From Paenibacillus sp. USDA918EY (lineage in GTDB: Bacteria; Bacillota; Bacilli; Paenibacillales; Paenibacillaceae): a stretch of 64,000 bases of DNA. The stretch is taken from contig NZ_WTWY01000002.1 in assembly GCF_009870825.1 (NCBI RefSeq), positions 310,001 to 374,000 on the forward strand, in the 5' to 3' direction. Of the stretch, positions 1-8,327 are shown piece after piece (within the stretch, counting starts at the first letter, position 1; every line of letters begins with the position of its first letter). The notes under the pieces were generated by a model. The model was not told the origin of the DNA, made no database searches, and saw nothing but the letters and a program-made list of their open reading frames with translations. The position numbers and the translations under genes were made by a program.

Positions 1-108
1 GAATTGCTCGAGCTGAAGCTGAGCGAAGACGAGCGGCAGCTTTTTGGCGATTCCTGCGATTTGATCCGCCGCAATTTGGAAGGGCTCAACATGGAGCCAA
101 TCCGATAA
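1..108 (+). CDS. C-terminal end of probable L-lactate/malate dehydrogenase (partial)
   Basis: The first 35 codons read in frame 1 to a TAA at 106-108; the start lies outside the window. The peptide (ELLELKLSEDERQLF, then DSCDLIRRNL) resembles the C-terminal helix of L-lactate dehydrogenases, where an acidic 'L(N/S)EEEQ.LF..S...L' pattern is usual. The match rests on this short tail alone, so the family is tentative. Nothing about the active site can be seen. The next gene follows on the same strand after about 70 bases that include a TATAAT hexamer at 138-143. Confidence 0.45.
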   Translation, partial: ELLELKLSEDERQLFGDSCDLIRRNLEGLNMEPIR

Positions 109-178
109 CCGAGTCCACATCTTTTGCCAAAATAGGGTATAATGGAATCGATATCCAATTGAATCGGGGTGGGTCAAA

Positions 179-448
179 TTGATGATGCTCGCCGCAGTTC
201 TTGCCGTTTTGCTGATGTGCGGATTTTATTTTGCTGTAGTCTATTTCGGATTAAGATTGTTGTTTAAAAAGGTTCTTCATCGCACCTTGGACCCGATGGT
301 ACTTTTCGCAGTCTTGATTATTTTATTGTCCTGTTTAGGCATCGGACAGCGGATTTGGTACAACCAGCCATGGGATGCGGGTATGCTGCTGATGCCGCTG
401 TCCGCCATGGTTGTGGTTCTGCTTCGCAAAATGCGCGCACGAAAATAA
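179..448 (+). CDS. small membrane protein, unknown function
   Basis: An 89-residue protein starting with TTG at 179, with a GGGGTGGG ribosome-binding stretch just upstream; in-frame ATGs at 182 and 185 are alternatives. It has three hydrophobic segments at roughly residues 3-27, 40-57 and 67-82, separated by short basic loops, and a basic C-terminus (RKMRARK). This suggests an inner-membrane protein with three spans. No family is recognised. A TATAAT at 138-143 could be its -10 box, and a strong hairpin terminator follows the stop. It appears to be transcribed alone. Confidence 0.6.
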   Translation: MMMLAAVLAVLLMCGFYFAVVYFGLRLLFKKVLHRTLDPMVLFAVLIILLSCLGIGQRIWYNQPWDAGMLLMPLSAMVVVLLRKMRARK

Positions 449-458
449 AACGGTTTTA

Positions 459-529
459 AAAAGAGCCTTTCCCCGCCTTCCGGCAGATGAACATCTTGTC
501 CGGACCGGCTGGGGCAAAGGCTCCTTTTT
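459..529 (+). terminator. rho-independent terminator
   Basis: The arms GAGCCTTTCCCC (about 463-474) and GGGGCAAAGGCTC (511-523) pair and are followed by TTTTT. It lies just after the small membrane protein gene. The other arm begins after an A-rich run, so it may also work for the convergent amidase gene. Confidence 0.75.
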
Positions 530-624
530 CATTTACTGCGGACTTCGATCACTTTGAATCCGGCCATGCTACTTCCCTGGCGAATCTGCAGCCGGATGTT
601 CCGGATGTTCATACGCGTGATGAA

Positions 625-2127
625 TTACCGCCCCTCCAGTCCGCTCATATCCGGCGGCACGCGGTGTTTGGTCGCCTGCTCGTACCCATAAGCAATCTTG
701 ATCAGCGTCGGCTCGCTGAACGCGGCCCCGACAAACGTGATGCCCACCGGCCCTTTGGTAATGTAACCTCCCGGTGCGATGACGCCATCTTGCGCGTAAC
801 CTCCCGGCACCGTAATCGCCGGATACCCCGCTCTGGCCGCGATATCATCCCCATCATCGCAACCAAGGAACAATAGCGCGTCAAGATTGTAGGTTTCGAG
901 CGCGTAATCGATCCCCTGCGACTGCGACATCTCCTTATTGTACCGAAGCGTATCCAAATATTCCGGTTCGGATAGCGTCCCGCTTGTCGCTTCGCATTTC
1001 TCCAGCAGGTCCTGCCCGTATTTCAGGCACCGGTCGGCATGCTCGTTGTTGAACGCGATCACTTCGGCCAACGTATGTACGGGGATGCTTTCAGGAAGCT
1101 GCGCGAGATAGTCGTTGACGCCCTTTTTGAACTCGTAAACCAAGACGTTTCCGTTCCAGGACGCATCCTGACAAGGCAGCTCCACCGGATCGACGATCGT
1201 TGCTCCTTCGCTGCGCAGCGCTTCGATCGCCGCTTCGAGAATCGCCGTCCGGTCCTGATCCAGCTCTCGGAAATAAAATCTCGGAATGCCGATACGCGCC
1301 TGCTTGATGAAAGAGGCGTCTAGAAACGGGGTATAATCCGTTAAAAAACGGCCGTCGCCGGCGCGTGTTGCCGCATCGCGCTCATCCAACCCGGTCATGG
1401 CCCCCAGCATGATCGCCGCATCGGCAACGGACCGGGCCATCGGTCCGGCCGTATCCTGGGTATGCGTAATCGGGATGATGCCTGAACGGCTGACCAGTCC
1501 GACCGTCGGCTTAATGCCGACCAGCATATGTTGGCTGGCCGGGCTGATGATCGACCCGGACGTTTCCGTGCCGATGGCCGCGGCGGCCAGATTCGCCGCC
1601 ACGGCGGCGCCCGAACCGGAGCTGGAGCCGCCGACGAACAGTTCGCCCGGGCCGTATGGATTTAAGCACAGTCCCCGGCGGCTGCTGTATCCGGCCCACA
1701 TGTCGCTTGCCATAAAATTGGCCCATTCCGTCATGTTCGCCTTCCCGAGGAATACGGCCCCGGCCTTTCGCAGTTGGGCTGCGACGAATGAATCCTGCGC
1801 CGCCACGTGCTCCGCCAAAGCAATCGTGCCTGCACTTGTATGCATTGCATCAGAGGTATCAATATTATCTTTCAGGAGCAGGGGTATGCCATGCAGCGGC
1901 CCGCGGCTCCCTTTTTCATAACGTTCGTCATCGAGCGCCCTTGCGATGTTTACCGCTTCCGGATTCACTTCAATGATGGATTTCAGCTTGCCGTCGTACC
2001 GCTCAATCCGTTTCAGATAGGCTTTGACGATTTCCTCGGAGGTGGTTTCGCCCGATTCCATGGCAGCCTGCATGCCGCGGATATCCAGCTCCACGATCCA
2101 ATCTTCGATATTTCGTGTTTCTTCCAT
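625..2127 (-). CDS. amidase signature family enzyme
   Basis: A 500-residue amidase of the GatA/AS family, which hydrolyses carboxamides with a Ser-cisSer-Lys triad. Visible landmarks are Lys86 in IPLLLKDNID, the Gly/Ser-rich stretch at 166-173 (GGSSSGSG, probable cis-Ser168) and GTETSGS at 186-192 with the probable nucleophile Ser192. The 24-residue gap between the two serines equals that in GatA. Length is normal for a stand-alone amidase. No gatB or gatC lies beside it, so tRNA amidotransferase is unlikely. The substrate cannot be told. The start has a GGAGTGAGGA ribosome site. Two more minus-strand genes lie upstream with gaps of 43 and 73 bases, perhaps one operon. Confidence 0.92.
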   Translation of the reverse strand: MEETRNIEDWIVELDIRGMQAAMESGETTSEEIVKAYLKRIERYDGKLKSIIEVNPEAVNIARALDDERYEKGSRGPLHGIPLLLKDNIDTSDAMHTSAGTIALAEHVAAQDSFVAAQLRKAGAVFLGKANMTEWANFMASDMWAGYSSRRGLCLNPYGPGELFVGGSSSGSGAAVAANLAAAAIGTETSGSIISPASQHMLVGIKPTVGLVSRSGIIPITHTQDTAGPMARSVADAAIMLGAMTGLDERDAATRAGDGRFLTDYTPFLDASFIKQARIGIPRFYFRELDQDRTAILEAAIEALRSEGATIVDPVELPCQDASWNGNVLVYEFKKGVNDYLAQLPESIPVHTLAEVIAFNNEHADRCLKYGQDLLEKCEATSGTLSEPEYLDTLRYNKEMSQSQGIDYALETYNLDALLFLGCDDGDDIAARAGYPAITVPGGYAQDGVIAPGGYITKGPVGITFVGAAFSEPTLIKIAYGYEQATKHRVPPDMSGLEGR

Positions 2128-2170
2128 TTGTCCTCACTCCAGATTTGACGTTAGAGGCAGCCGCATCGTT

Positions 2171-2560
2171 TCAGACCGTGGCATATTTCTCCATATGCTG
2201 CCTGTACAGCTTCCATTCCCCTTGTTCCTTGCGGAATACTTCCATGGCCAGCACGCTCGCGACTTGTTTGCCGTGCAGGCTGAAGTTCACGATGGCCGAT
2301 AGGATCAATTCATTTTCTGTACGCATGTTCCTTGCGAGGTCGCTGTACTCCCAATGAGGTTCCTTGCCCTCATACATGGCCAGCGTCTCAAGGTTGTCCG
2401 TTTTATAATGCTCGGATCGGTAGACCTCGTAATCGCGATCCGGGTAATAACCAAAATAACCGATAAAGTCATCCGATATCCATGCGTTCACCTCTTCCGC
2501 GGTCCCTTCATTGATAACTCTGCGGTACGCTTCGACCGCAGCAATGGCTTCATCAAACAT
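2171..2560 (-). CDS. NTF2-like / SnoaL-type small protein
   Basis: A 129-residue cytoplasmic protein with the cone-shaped NTF2-like pattern: N-terminal helices ('AIAAVEAYRRVINEG.AEEVNAWISDDF'), then beta strands ending 'VFRKEQGEWKLYRQHMEKY'. Members of this superfamily (SnoaL, DUF4440) may be enzymes, binding proteins or orphans; no catalytic residues are clear. It sits 43 bases upstream of the amidase and may be co-transcribed with it and the peptidase gene. Function not assigned. Confidence 0.65.
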   Translation of the reverse strand: MFDEAIAAVEAYRRVINEGTAEEVNAWISDDFIGYFGYYPDRDYEVYRSEHYKTDNLETLAMYEGKEPHWEYSDLARNMRTENELILSAIVNFSLHGKQVASVLAMEVFRKEQGEWKLYRQHMEKYATV

Positions 2561-2633
2561 GAAAACTCACTCCCTATGTATATTGGCGCTGACCTTTCGC
2601 ATTGGCCTGCAGTATTTTGCATAACTCCCCGTC

Positions 2634-3335
2634 TTAAAGCGCCCCCAAATATTCGGGAATCATCTCAATTTCCGCAACTTCGCCATCAAGGGCTTCAACC
2701 CCGTAGACCCGGGCCTCCCGGCGCGAGCTGACGACGCGGTGAATTTTGCCGCCGATATAATGAATGCCCGCCCCATCGCTTACGCCAACGCCTGCGCCGA
2801 TCCGGCCGCTGCGCAGCAGCTCGTGATAACCCCGTCTGTACTCCGGCTCCGAATCATAATGCGGACTGTGGCTGCCGGATATGAGGCCCAATCCTTGGAC
2901 AACTTTTGCCTGCCCGGCATCATCGCAGTTGACTCCCTCTTCGTACCAGCACATGGAGCCTGCGCTAAGTCCGGCCAAAACGACGCCCTGCTCCCATGCC
3001 TTGCGAAGTATGCGGTCCAAACCGTGCTCCCGCCAGATTTCCAGCATCCGCATGGTGTCGCCCCCGCCCACATAAAGGATGTCCTTTTCCAAGACGTAAT
3101 CCTCCAAATCAGCCGTAGGAAGCCGGGATAATGCGAGATGGGAAGCAGTGCAGCCGAACGCCGAAAAAGCTTCATAAAACCCTGCAATATATCCTTCCGC
3201 GTCCCCGCTGGCCGTCGGGACAAAGCACACTTTTGGCGTACGGGCTGCAGACTGCCGCAAAATATATTGATCGAGCAGCGGATTATCCGGCTCCATAGAA
3301 AAGCCGCCGCCGCCCAGCGCGATCACCTGTCTCAT
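2634..3335 (-). CDS. peptidase E-like serine peptidase (family S51)
   Basis: A 233-residue protein of the S51 family, like Salmonella peptidase E (alpha-aspartyl dipeptidase) and Bacillus YgaJ-type proteins. The nucleophile elbow GLSAGSMCW lies at 122-130 (Ser124), and YVGGGDTMRML (88-98) is the conserved glycine loop. The length fits the family. A catalytic His could be in the SGSHSPHYD segment. It is predicted to be cytoplasmic, as no signal peptide is seen. Substrate preference beyond small peptides or cyanophycin-like dipeptides cannot be read from the sequence. It is the first gene of a possible three-gene unit with the NTF2-like protein and the amidase. Confidence 0.85.
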   Translation of the reverse strand: MRQVIALGGGGFSMEPDNPLLDQYILRQSAARTPKVCFVPTASGDAEGYIAGFYEAFSAFGCTASHLALSRLPTADLEDYVLEKDILYVGGGDTMRMLEIWREHGLDRILRKAWEQGVVLAGLSAGSMCWYEEGVNCDDAGQAKVVQGLGLISGSHSPHYDSEPEYRRGYHELLRSGRIGAGVGVSDGAGIHYIGGKIHRVVSSRREARVYGVEALDGEVAEIEMIPEYLGAL

Positions 3336-3512
3336 GGAATTCCCTTCTTTCTGCAGGTAACGATCAAAAAAGCTAGTTATTCCAAAATTCTTTCATCCAT
3401 CATAACAGCACCCCGATCCGCGCCGCCACCTAAAAATTGGCTTAAACCGTTGTTTCCGGCATGAATTGGCATTATGATCAAGAGAACCGATCCTTGAGGA
3501 GGGACAATCACC

Positions 3513-3935
3513 ATGATTCAATATCAGGATCATATTCGCGATATGACCGAAGCTTCGCTTGCGGAAGGTTTTTTCGACGGGTGGCCGAATCCGCCTTCTT
3601 ATAGCGTTTTCATGCAAATTCTTAAAAATGCGACCCACGTCATCTTGGCCAAGGACGATCAGTCGGGGCAGGTGGTCGGCTTCATTACCGCTTTATCCGA
3701 CCGGGTGCTGACAGCCTACATTCCTTTGCTGGAAGTGGTGCCCGCCTATCAGAAACGGGGGATCGGAAAAGAGCTGACCCGCAGAATGCTGGATAAGCTG
3801 CAGGGCATCTATATGGTCGATTTGTTGTGCGATCCGGATCTCCAGAATTTTTACGAACAGCTTGGCATGAGAAAAGCGCAGGGCATGCTGATTCGCAACT
3901 ACGAGCATCAGTCCGGCAGCCCGGAGCCGCAATAA
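3513..3935 (+). CDS. GNAT family N-acetyltransferase
   Basis: A 140-residue single-domain GNAT protein. The acetyl-CoA pyrophosphate loop is seen as QKRGIGKEL at 80-88 (R/QxxGxG), preceded by the beta-4 strand 'AYIPLLEVVPAY'. The C-terminal part 'NFYEQLGMRKAQGMLIRNY' is the usual 'FYe.lGF' motif. A GAGGAGGG ribosome site lies before the ATG. The substrate is unknown. It is divergent from the peptidase gene and followed by hairpins, so it is probably monocistronic. Confidence 0.88.
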   Translation: MIQYQDHIRDMTEASLAEGFFDGWPNPPSYSVFMQILKNATHVILAKDDQSGQVVGFITALSDRVLTAYIPLLEVVPAYQKRGIGKELTRRMLDKLQGIYMVDLLCDPDLQNFYEQLGMRKAQGMLIRNYEHQSGSPEPQ

Positions 3936-4309
3936 ACTTGAAAAAGAGGGGCATCTCATAAGTAGGTTCCTATGCGATGACCATTCGGATTCGAAAAAGG
4001 TCGAGTTTGGGGTTAATTTGTACCCGTACTCGGCCTTTTTGCTTTATCGTTGCACTTCAGCAAATTGTGGGCAAAGGAAAGCCACCGACCTTTCTTACCG
4101 AAATGCTACACCTGGGTGACACAAAAGGGCTACATTCGCTTCTTCGATATATGTTATAGCTGTGACCAACCATGATGGATCCCAGGAACTGGTTCCATTC
4201 ATGAAATCTCAAATTGGTACCAAAATGTAATCTTGATATTTTATTCTAGTAAATTCCATATATTAATATTTACAATAAATATAGTGAAGATATTTTAGGA
4301 GGGATTTTT
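3936..4309. other. gene-free stretch with two hairpins, possible insertion-sequence remnant
   Basis: No convincing gene is seen here. Right after the GNAT stop is AAAAAGAGGGGC followed by ATCTCATAAGTA (3941-3964), which starts a hairpin (CATCTCATA / TATGCGATG). A second hairpin, AAAAAGGTCGAGT (3994-4006) with ACTCGGCCTTTTT (4028-4040), looks like a terminator. A very similar start, AAAAAGAAGGGGC followed by TAAATCATAAGTA, occurs at 5004-5029 after the next gene. Such ends recall insertion-sequence termini, but no transposase is present. The 3' half is AT-rich and holds the promoter region of the next gene. Confidence 0.35.
3993..4041 (+). terminator. rho-independent terminator
   Basis: Arms AAAAAGGTCGAGT (3994-4006) and ACTCGGCCTTTTT (4028-4040) pair almost completely and end in a T run. 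It can end transcription of the GNAT gene. Confidence 0.6.
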
Positions 4310-5005
4310 TTGAAAAAATACATATGGTCAGGGCTTGCAATTGGTTTAGCGTCTGTACTCATTAGCGGATCCATTCTTGCAGCCACAGGGAAAATCAAAA
4401 TAATTGTCAATGGAACGGAGCTATCAACGGACACATCGCCCAAAATTGAAGATGGAAGAGTGCTCGTCCCCATTAGTACGATATCCAAGGCATTAGGCGT
4501 TGGGGTAACTTGGGATCCTAAGTCTAAGTCGGTGAAGGTGGATTCGAAGCCGAACGTTTTAAATGATGATTTAAGTGCTCTGTACACTACCTATGCTTCC
4601 GTGAGAGATGTAATCGCTGAATACTTCTCTTACTATGATTCAAAAAAGGATGGCTATCAAGCGTTGGTAACAGATCAATTTAAGAGTGATTTTGTAGACC
4701 CAAAAAAAATTATCAGTGATGATCTACTCTTAGATTCAATATTAGATTATAAGATTATTGGCGGTAAATTTATTGGGACATTAGAAGAGCCTTTTCAATA
4801 TAAATTTCGTGTTGAGGTCATCCGTTTTATCGAAAGAAACAACTCATCAACAAATGTGGCAAAAATTCAATTGGATTTTAATATGAAATATGACCAAGAC
4901 AAAGGGAAGTATTTAATTGATGGTATCTATAAAGCAAGTAAGGAGGAACGTATAAATTCGTATACAGTATTTACAGGTCTAACGTTTAAAGACGTAATAC
5001 GGTAA
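4310..5005 (+). CDS. copper amine oxidase-like stalk domain protein, secreted
   Basis: A 231-residue exported protein. It starts with TTG at 4310, preceded by AGGAGGG, and has a signal peptide over residues 1-25 (MKKY...SILAATG). Residues 28-84 form a copper-amine-oxidase N-terminal 'stalk' repeat: IIVNGTEL, then 'EDGRVLVPISTISKALGVGVTWDPKSKSVKV'. This domain is common in Paenibacillus surface proteins and has no oxidase activity. Residues 85-231 are a helix/strand domain of no known family. The gene is much richer in A+T than its neighbours, suggesting acquisition by transfer. A terminator follows the stop. Confidence 0.8.
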   Translation: MKKYIWSGLAIGLASVLISGSILAATGKIKIIVNGTELSTDTSPKIEDGRVLVPISTISKALGVGVTWDPKSKSVKVDSKPNVLNDDLSALYTTYASVRDVIAEYFSYYDSKKDGYQALVTDQFKSDFVDPKKIISDDLLLDSILDYKIIGGKFIGTLEEPFQYKFRVEVIRFIERNNSSTNVAKIQLDFNMKYDQDKGKYLIDGIYKASKEERINSYTVFTGLTFKDVIR

Positions 5006-5010
5006 AAAGA

Positions 5011-5056
5011 AGGGGCTAAATCATAAGTAAATATACTTGTGGTTTAGCCTTTCTTT
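5011..5056 (+). terminator. rho-independent terminator
   Basis: AGGGGCTAAATCATAAGTA pairs with TACTTGTGGTTTAGCCTTTCTTT, six bases after the stop of the stalk-domain gene. The stem GGCTAAA/TTTAGCC plus AAGTA/TACTT is clear. Confidence 0.75.
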
Positions 5057-5063
5057 GTAAATG

Positions 5064-5179
5064 AGGATTTTGCAAAAATCCAAGGAGCGACTTTCAATCA
5101 GGAATATATAGAGCGAAACGGTTTAATTCGTCTATATATTGTACCCGGGAGCGGCCAGAATCGAATTTTGCAAAATCCT
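5064..5179 (+). repeat. short interspersed repeat, copy A (MITE/REP-like, about 116 bp)
   Basis: This segment recurs in reverse orientation at 35370-35476. Its ends are near-perfect inverted repeats, AGGATTTTGCAAAA at the left and TTTTGCAAAATCCT at the right, each holding the palindrome TTTTGCAAAA. Shared inner blocks include CCAAGGAGCGACTTTCAATC and GTACCCGGGAGCGGCC. It has no coding capacity. It lies between convergent genes, after a terminator. A non-autonomous transposable element or a bacterial interspersed mosaic element are both possible. Confidence 0.75.
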
Positions 5180-5356
5180 GAAATAGGTATTCGGAACATT
5201 CACAAAAAACAACACGCACACTCTCCTGAGAAGTTGCATCTTTTGCAGGTCATTGCATTAGAGTCGGTAGCCAACCTTCCTTGTTCTTACTTCCAGGCAT
5301 TGTTCACACTTCTTCCTCCCCGGCCGTTCCGGCTAAATATATATATCCATCGAAAG

Positions 5357-5860
5357 CTATCCCTGCTTCCCATCCTTTTGCAGCGCTTCCTGAAGCACCT
5401 GTCCGACCAATTCATGATCGTTTACGACATAACCAAATTCCTCCGGTTCGACCCAAATCCGCGACAAACACTCATGCTCACGGTTAAACGGCAGCCGCTC
5501 GGTCACGTCCATCCGGTAAAACAGCTGATAGCCGATCATCGGGTATTTTCCGTTCGGGTCAAACGACTCGTTTTCTTCGTGACTGATCTCCATTTTGCCG
5601 AGGTACGCGATGATTCCTTTAACGCTGCCTTCTTCCAACGCTTCCCGATGAAAAGCCTCCTCCGGCGTCTCTCCCGGCTCCACATGTCCTCCCGGCACGT
5701 TGTAGCCCCTACCTTGTACATGCACGGCAAGGACAAGCCCCTGATGCAGGCAAATGCCGTGCACGCTTGTCACCAGCGCGGGATCGGGCCGTTCGTCTCC
5801 GGGGATCCAGGTTAACTTTATTCTTTGGCCGTTCCAATCTGCGTATATGGTTTGATTCAT
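5357..5860 (-). CDS. Nudix hydrolase
   Basis: A 167-residue Nudix hydrolase, cleaving nucleoside-diphosphate-linked substrates with a metal ion. The Nudix box (GX5EX7REUXEEXGU) is complete at residues 58-80: Gly58, Glu64, Arg72-Glu73 and Glu76-Glu77. The N-terminal lead (MNQTIYADWNGQRIKLTW) and the late WVEPEEF segment are of the usual size. The exact substrate cannot be deduced. The gene stands alone, convergent to the stalk-domain gene with repeat copy A between them. Confidence 0.9.
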   Translation of the reverse strand: MNQTIYADWNGQRIKLTWIPGDERPDPALVTSVHGICLHQGLVLAVHVQGRGYNVPGGHVEPGETPEEAFHREALEEGSVKGIIAYLGKMEISHEENESFDPNGKYPMIGYQLFYRMDVTERLPFNREHECLSRIWVEPEEFGYVVNDHELVGQVLQEALQKDGKQG

Positions 5861-5956
5861 GCTGCGTACTTCCTTTCAAGAAAAAAATAGCGGGACTATG
5901 CCCCCTCCGACGCGCTTTTGCTATGGAGTTTCGCTGATGGATGATGTCTGTAAATA

Positions 5957-6001
5957 ATAATCGCCCGCCAAACTTGCTTCCACAAGCTGCCGGGCGAATC
6001 C
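5957..6001 (-). terminator. terminator of the ATP-grasp operon
   Basis: On the minus strand GATTCGCCCGGCAGCTTG pairs with CAAGTTTGGCGGGCGATT, followed by ATTATTT. It lies about 80 bases after the stop of the DUF350 gene, the last gene of the operon. Confidence 0.6.
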
Positions 6002-6078
6002 TGCCTATTTTTGTAATTGATTGATGTATTTATCCATTATTGAACGACGCTTTTGAAATCAGAATGATTGCAGCAACG

Positions 6079-6480
6079 TCAAACGATCAAGCTGCTGACC
6101 GCAAAGGCCGTTCCGATGAACACCATGGACAGCAGCGTCGCGACGGCCACGTTTCCTTGCTTGAGGCAATCGGAGATTTTAAAGCTTGGCGTGACCAGCT
6201 CGAAAATCCAATAGGCCGCCACGAGGCAAACGTAACCGACCGCAAACCACATCGCCATAAACCAGATCGACGTGTTGGTATAGGCCGCGACGCCCAGGAT
6301 GATCGCCGTGGCCAAAAATTTGCCGCCCAAGGCGAGGCCTACCGCCACATTGCCCTTTTTCAATTCTTCCATGTCTTTAAACGGCGTCATCCAGCTGAAA
6401 ATCAGCATCCCCAGCAGCTGCAGCGCAATGATGACAAGCACGCTTACGACCAGATTCACGACGACGGTCAACTCGCCCAC
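6079..6480 (-). CDS. DUF350 family membrane protein (YjfL-like)
   Basis: A 133-residue integral membrane protein with four hydrophobic segments arranged as two related halves, each with a 'KxGNxAV' signature: LKKGNVAVGLAL near residue 41 and LKQGNVAVATLL near residue 106. This is the DUF350 (UPF0719) pattern of E. coli YjfL. The family's biochemical role is not established, but it recurs beside GspS-like ATP-grasp genes and phage-shock-type genes, as here. The start overlaps the lipoprotein gene by 13 bases, so the two are translationally coupled. It is the last gene of the operon. Confidence 0.85.
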   Translation of the reverse strand: MGELTVVVNLVVSVLVIIALQLLGMLIFSWMTPFKDMEELKKGNVAVGLALGGKFLATAIILGVAAYTNTSIWFMAMWFAVGYVCLVAAYWIFELVTPSFKISDCLKQGNVAVATLLSMVFIGTAFAVSSLIV

Positions 6481-7130
6481 CCCCTGAATTTTGCATAAGC
6501 CGAATCGTAGTCGGCAAAATCGTGAATTTCTTCAAGCTTGACGGATACTTTCTTTTTCTTCTCCAGCGCTTTGTAGCGCTCGTCGTCGATCGGCTGCTTG
6601 ATCCGGTTGCCGGAAGGCAGCTCCAGCACGGCGAAATTCCGCGTTTTATCCTTGTACTGCGTTTTGTACACGCCAACCAGATCGACTTCCGTCGTGATCG
6701 GGATTTTCAGGTTGGCCATGTCTTTTTTGGCGTCGCCCTCGGTTTTGAATGTTTTGATCGTGCTCCAGGAGGACAGATGGACGCTGCTGCGCTGATTCGC
6801 ATCCGTCGTCATTTCCGCATCCATGTACTGCAGGGCCCAAACTTTATCCCCCGTCGCGTAATTTTCATCGTTAGGCATCAGCTCGTTGTCCGGCAAAATC
6901 GTCATGTCGCTGCCGATCAAATCGCCGACGCTGCCTTCGATGATCCGGTAATCCCACGGCACGCGGGACACCATGTCCTGTCCATCCACCGAGGTGCCCG
7001 AAGTAAACACGGACTGCTCGTTGTCCGAGCAGGCGTTTAGCAGCAGCACGGCCAGCAAGGAAAGCGCCAGAAACGCCGCAAACCTGAATTTCCGCCCGGA
7101 TCGCGGATGTCTTGTTCCGTTTCTTGTCAT
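6468..7130 (-). CDS. lipoprotein of the ATP-grasp/DUF350 operon (DUF4247-like)
   Basis: A 220-residue lipoprotein: basic N-terminus, hydrophobic stretch 17-33 and lipobox LLNAC with Cys34. The mature part is a mixed alpha/beta domain with 'VWALQYMDAEMTTDANQ' and 'VYKTQYKDKTRNFAVLELPSGNRIKQP'. It resembles the DUF4247 family from memory, but no function is known. Its ATG directly follows the TAG of the ATP-grasp gene, with GGAGTGAG as ribosome site, so it is coupled to that gene. It probably sits on the outer face of the membrane near the DUF350 protein. Confidence 0.7.
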   Translation of the reverse strand: MTRNGTRHPRSGRKFRFAAFLALSLLAVLLLNACSDNEQSVFTSGTSVDGQDMVSRVPWDYRIIEGSVGDLIGSDMTILPDNELMPNDENYATGDKVWALQYMDAEMTTDANQRSSVHLSSWSTIKTFKTEGDAKKDMANLKIPITTEVDLVGVYKTQYKDKTRNFAVLELPSGNRIKQPIDDERYKALEKKKKVSVKLEEIHDFADYDSAYAKFRGWAS

Positions 7131-8327
7131 CTATCTCACTCCGATCGCTATAAAATGGCTCGCATTTCCCGTAATCAGCCCCCCGGCTCTGCCCAGCAGG
7201 CCGCATGGCTGACCGTTGATCATGAACATGCCTGTAAGCAGGCGCCGCGCGCCGACTGTCGTCTCAATTTCCGGGAGGTTGGCCCGCATCTGATAGACGG
7301 AGGGGAACAGCTCGCTGGTATCAAAACCGTCCTCGTCCTTGATCTCCAGCTCCCCGCTGCCGTCGAACATTTGCACGGAGCCGCCCTCGCGCCCGAACAT
7401 CGATTTGGAAACATAGTTTCCCGAAAAAACGGGCTTATTGTACGTCGGCAAAAGATATTTTTCGATCGTTTCACGCTCATCGCCGGTATACAGCAGCCCC
7501 AGCTCATACAACCCCCAGGCCGCGGCGATCAGTCCTTTGGACTGCAGCAGGATGCTGTGCGGCGGGTTAAACAGCGTCAGCTTCCCCGTCTCGATCGAAT
7601 ACGCAAGCGCATCCCCGCCGTCGTCAACGGCCATCCATTCTTTCGGATACAAAGCGAACATCCGCTTGATCTCCCGTCCGCTCCCGTCCTTGACGATGCC
7701 GTGATCGATGGAAAGCTCCAGACAATCGACGCATCGGATATCCAGTCCGCTGTGGCGCACCAGCGCTTCGATGGTACCCGAGTCCTCCAGATGCTCACCG
7801 TAAGCGACGCATGCCGCCGTATCCGGGCGCTCGACGCCCCAGGCCGCAGCCACCAGCTCTTTCATCCGGACGTTGGGCGAATCGATGCCGGCCTCCCGGC
7901 ACATCCAAGGCGTCACGATGGAAGCTTCCACGTAACCGGTCGGAGTATCCGCGTTCAGCTCGTACAGTTTGATGCTCCCGTCATGCGAAACGGCGTAATC
8001 GAACCGTGCATACCGGCTGATCAGGTTCTCCTCGGGCAGCGGGCAAATGTCGAGCATATCCCATAAGATCGGCGGGATGCCGATCAGCTCGTACAACGCC
8101 CGGTTCCCGTGGACATAACGCACCGTCCGGTCCAAAATCCGCCACAATCGGGCGGACGCCTGTTCCAGCTCCAGGTAAGTATCCCTGTTCATGACGACGA
8201 GCTGGTCCAGCCAGTATTCCTCGTCTTCCAAATCGGCCCAAGTGAAGCCAAGCTCCGCGAGTTCTTCCACCCGTTCCTGGCGGGGTTGCCCACCCGGCTT
8301 AAGCACTTCGAATACGCTGCCCGTCAT
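7131..8327 (-). CDS. glutathionylspermidine synthase-like ATP-grasp amidoligase (YjfC-like)
   Basis: A 398-residue protein of the ATP-grasp family that contains the synthetase domain of GspS and E. coli YjfC/YgiC. Family marks are RYARFDY (105-111), the acidic substrate/Mg loop LYELNADTPTGYVEAS (121-136) and, late, 'PTYNKPVFSGNYVSKSMFGREG'. These enzymes join a carboxylate to an amine using ATP; here the real substrates are unknown. There is no N-terminal CHAP amidase domain as in E. coli Gsp. The start overlaps the upstream gene by ATGA, and the stop abuts the lipoprotein gene. With the DUF350 protein and lipoprotein it points to modification of a membrane or envelope target. Confidence 0.88.
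   Translation of the reverse strand: MTGSVFEVLKPGGQPRQERVEELAELGFTWADLEDEEYWLDQLVVMNRDTYLELEQASARLWRILDRTVRYVHGNRALYELIGIPPILWDMLDICPLPEENLISRYARFDYAVSHDGSIKLYELNADTPTGYVEASIVTPWMCREAGIDSPNVRMKELVAAAWGVERPDTAACVAYGEHLEDSGTIEALVRHSGLDIRCVDCLELSIDHGIVKDGSGREIKRMFALYPKEWMAVDDGGDALAYSIETGKLTLFNPPHSILLQSKGLIAAAWGLYELGLLYTGDERETIEKYLLPTYNKPVFSGNYVSKSMFGREGGSVQMFDGSGELEIKDEDGFDTSELFPSVYQMRANLPEIETTVGARRLLTGMFMINGQPCGLLGRAGGLITGNASHFIAIGVR

Noticed and set aside
625..2127. GatA subunit of the tRNA amidotransferase
   Set aside because: The family matches, but no gatB or gatC is adjacent, and the neighbours are a peptidase and an NTF2-like gene, so a stand-alone amidase is more likely.
3977..4159. A 60-codon open frame after the GNAT gene as a transposase remnant
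   Set aside because: It runs through a terminator-like hairpin and shows no recognisable transposase motif.
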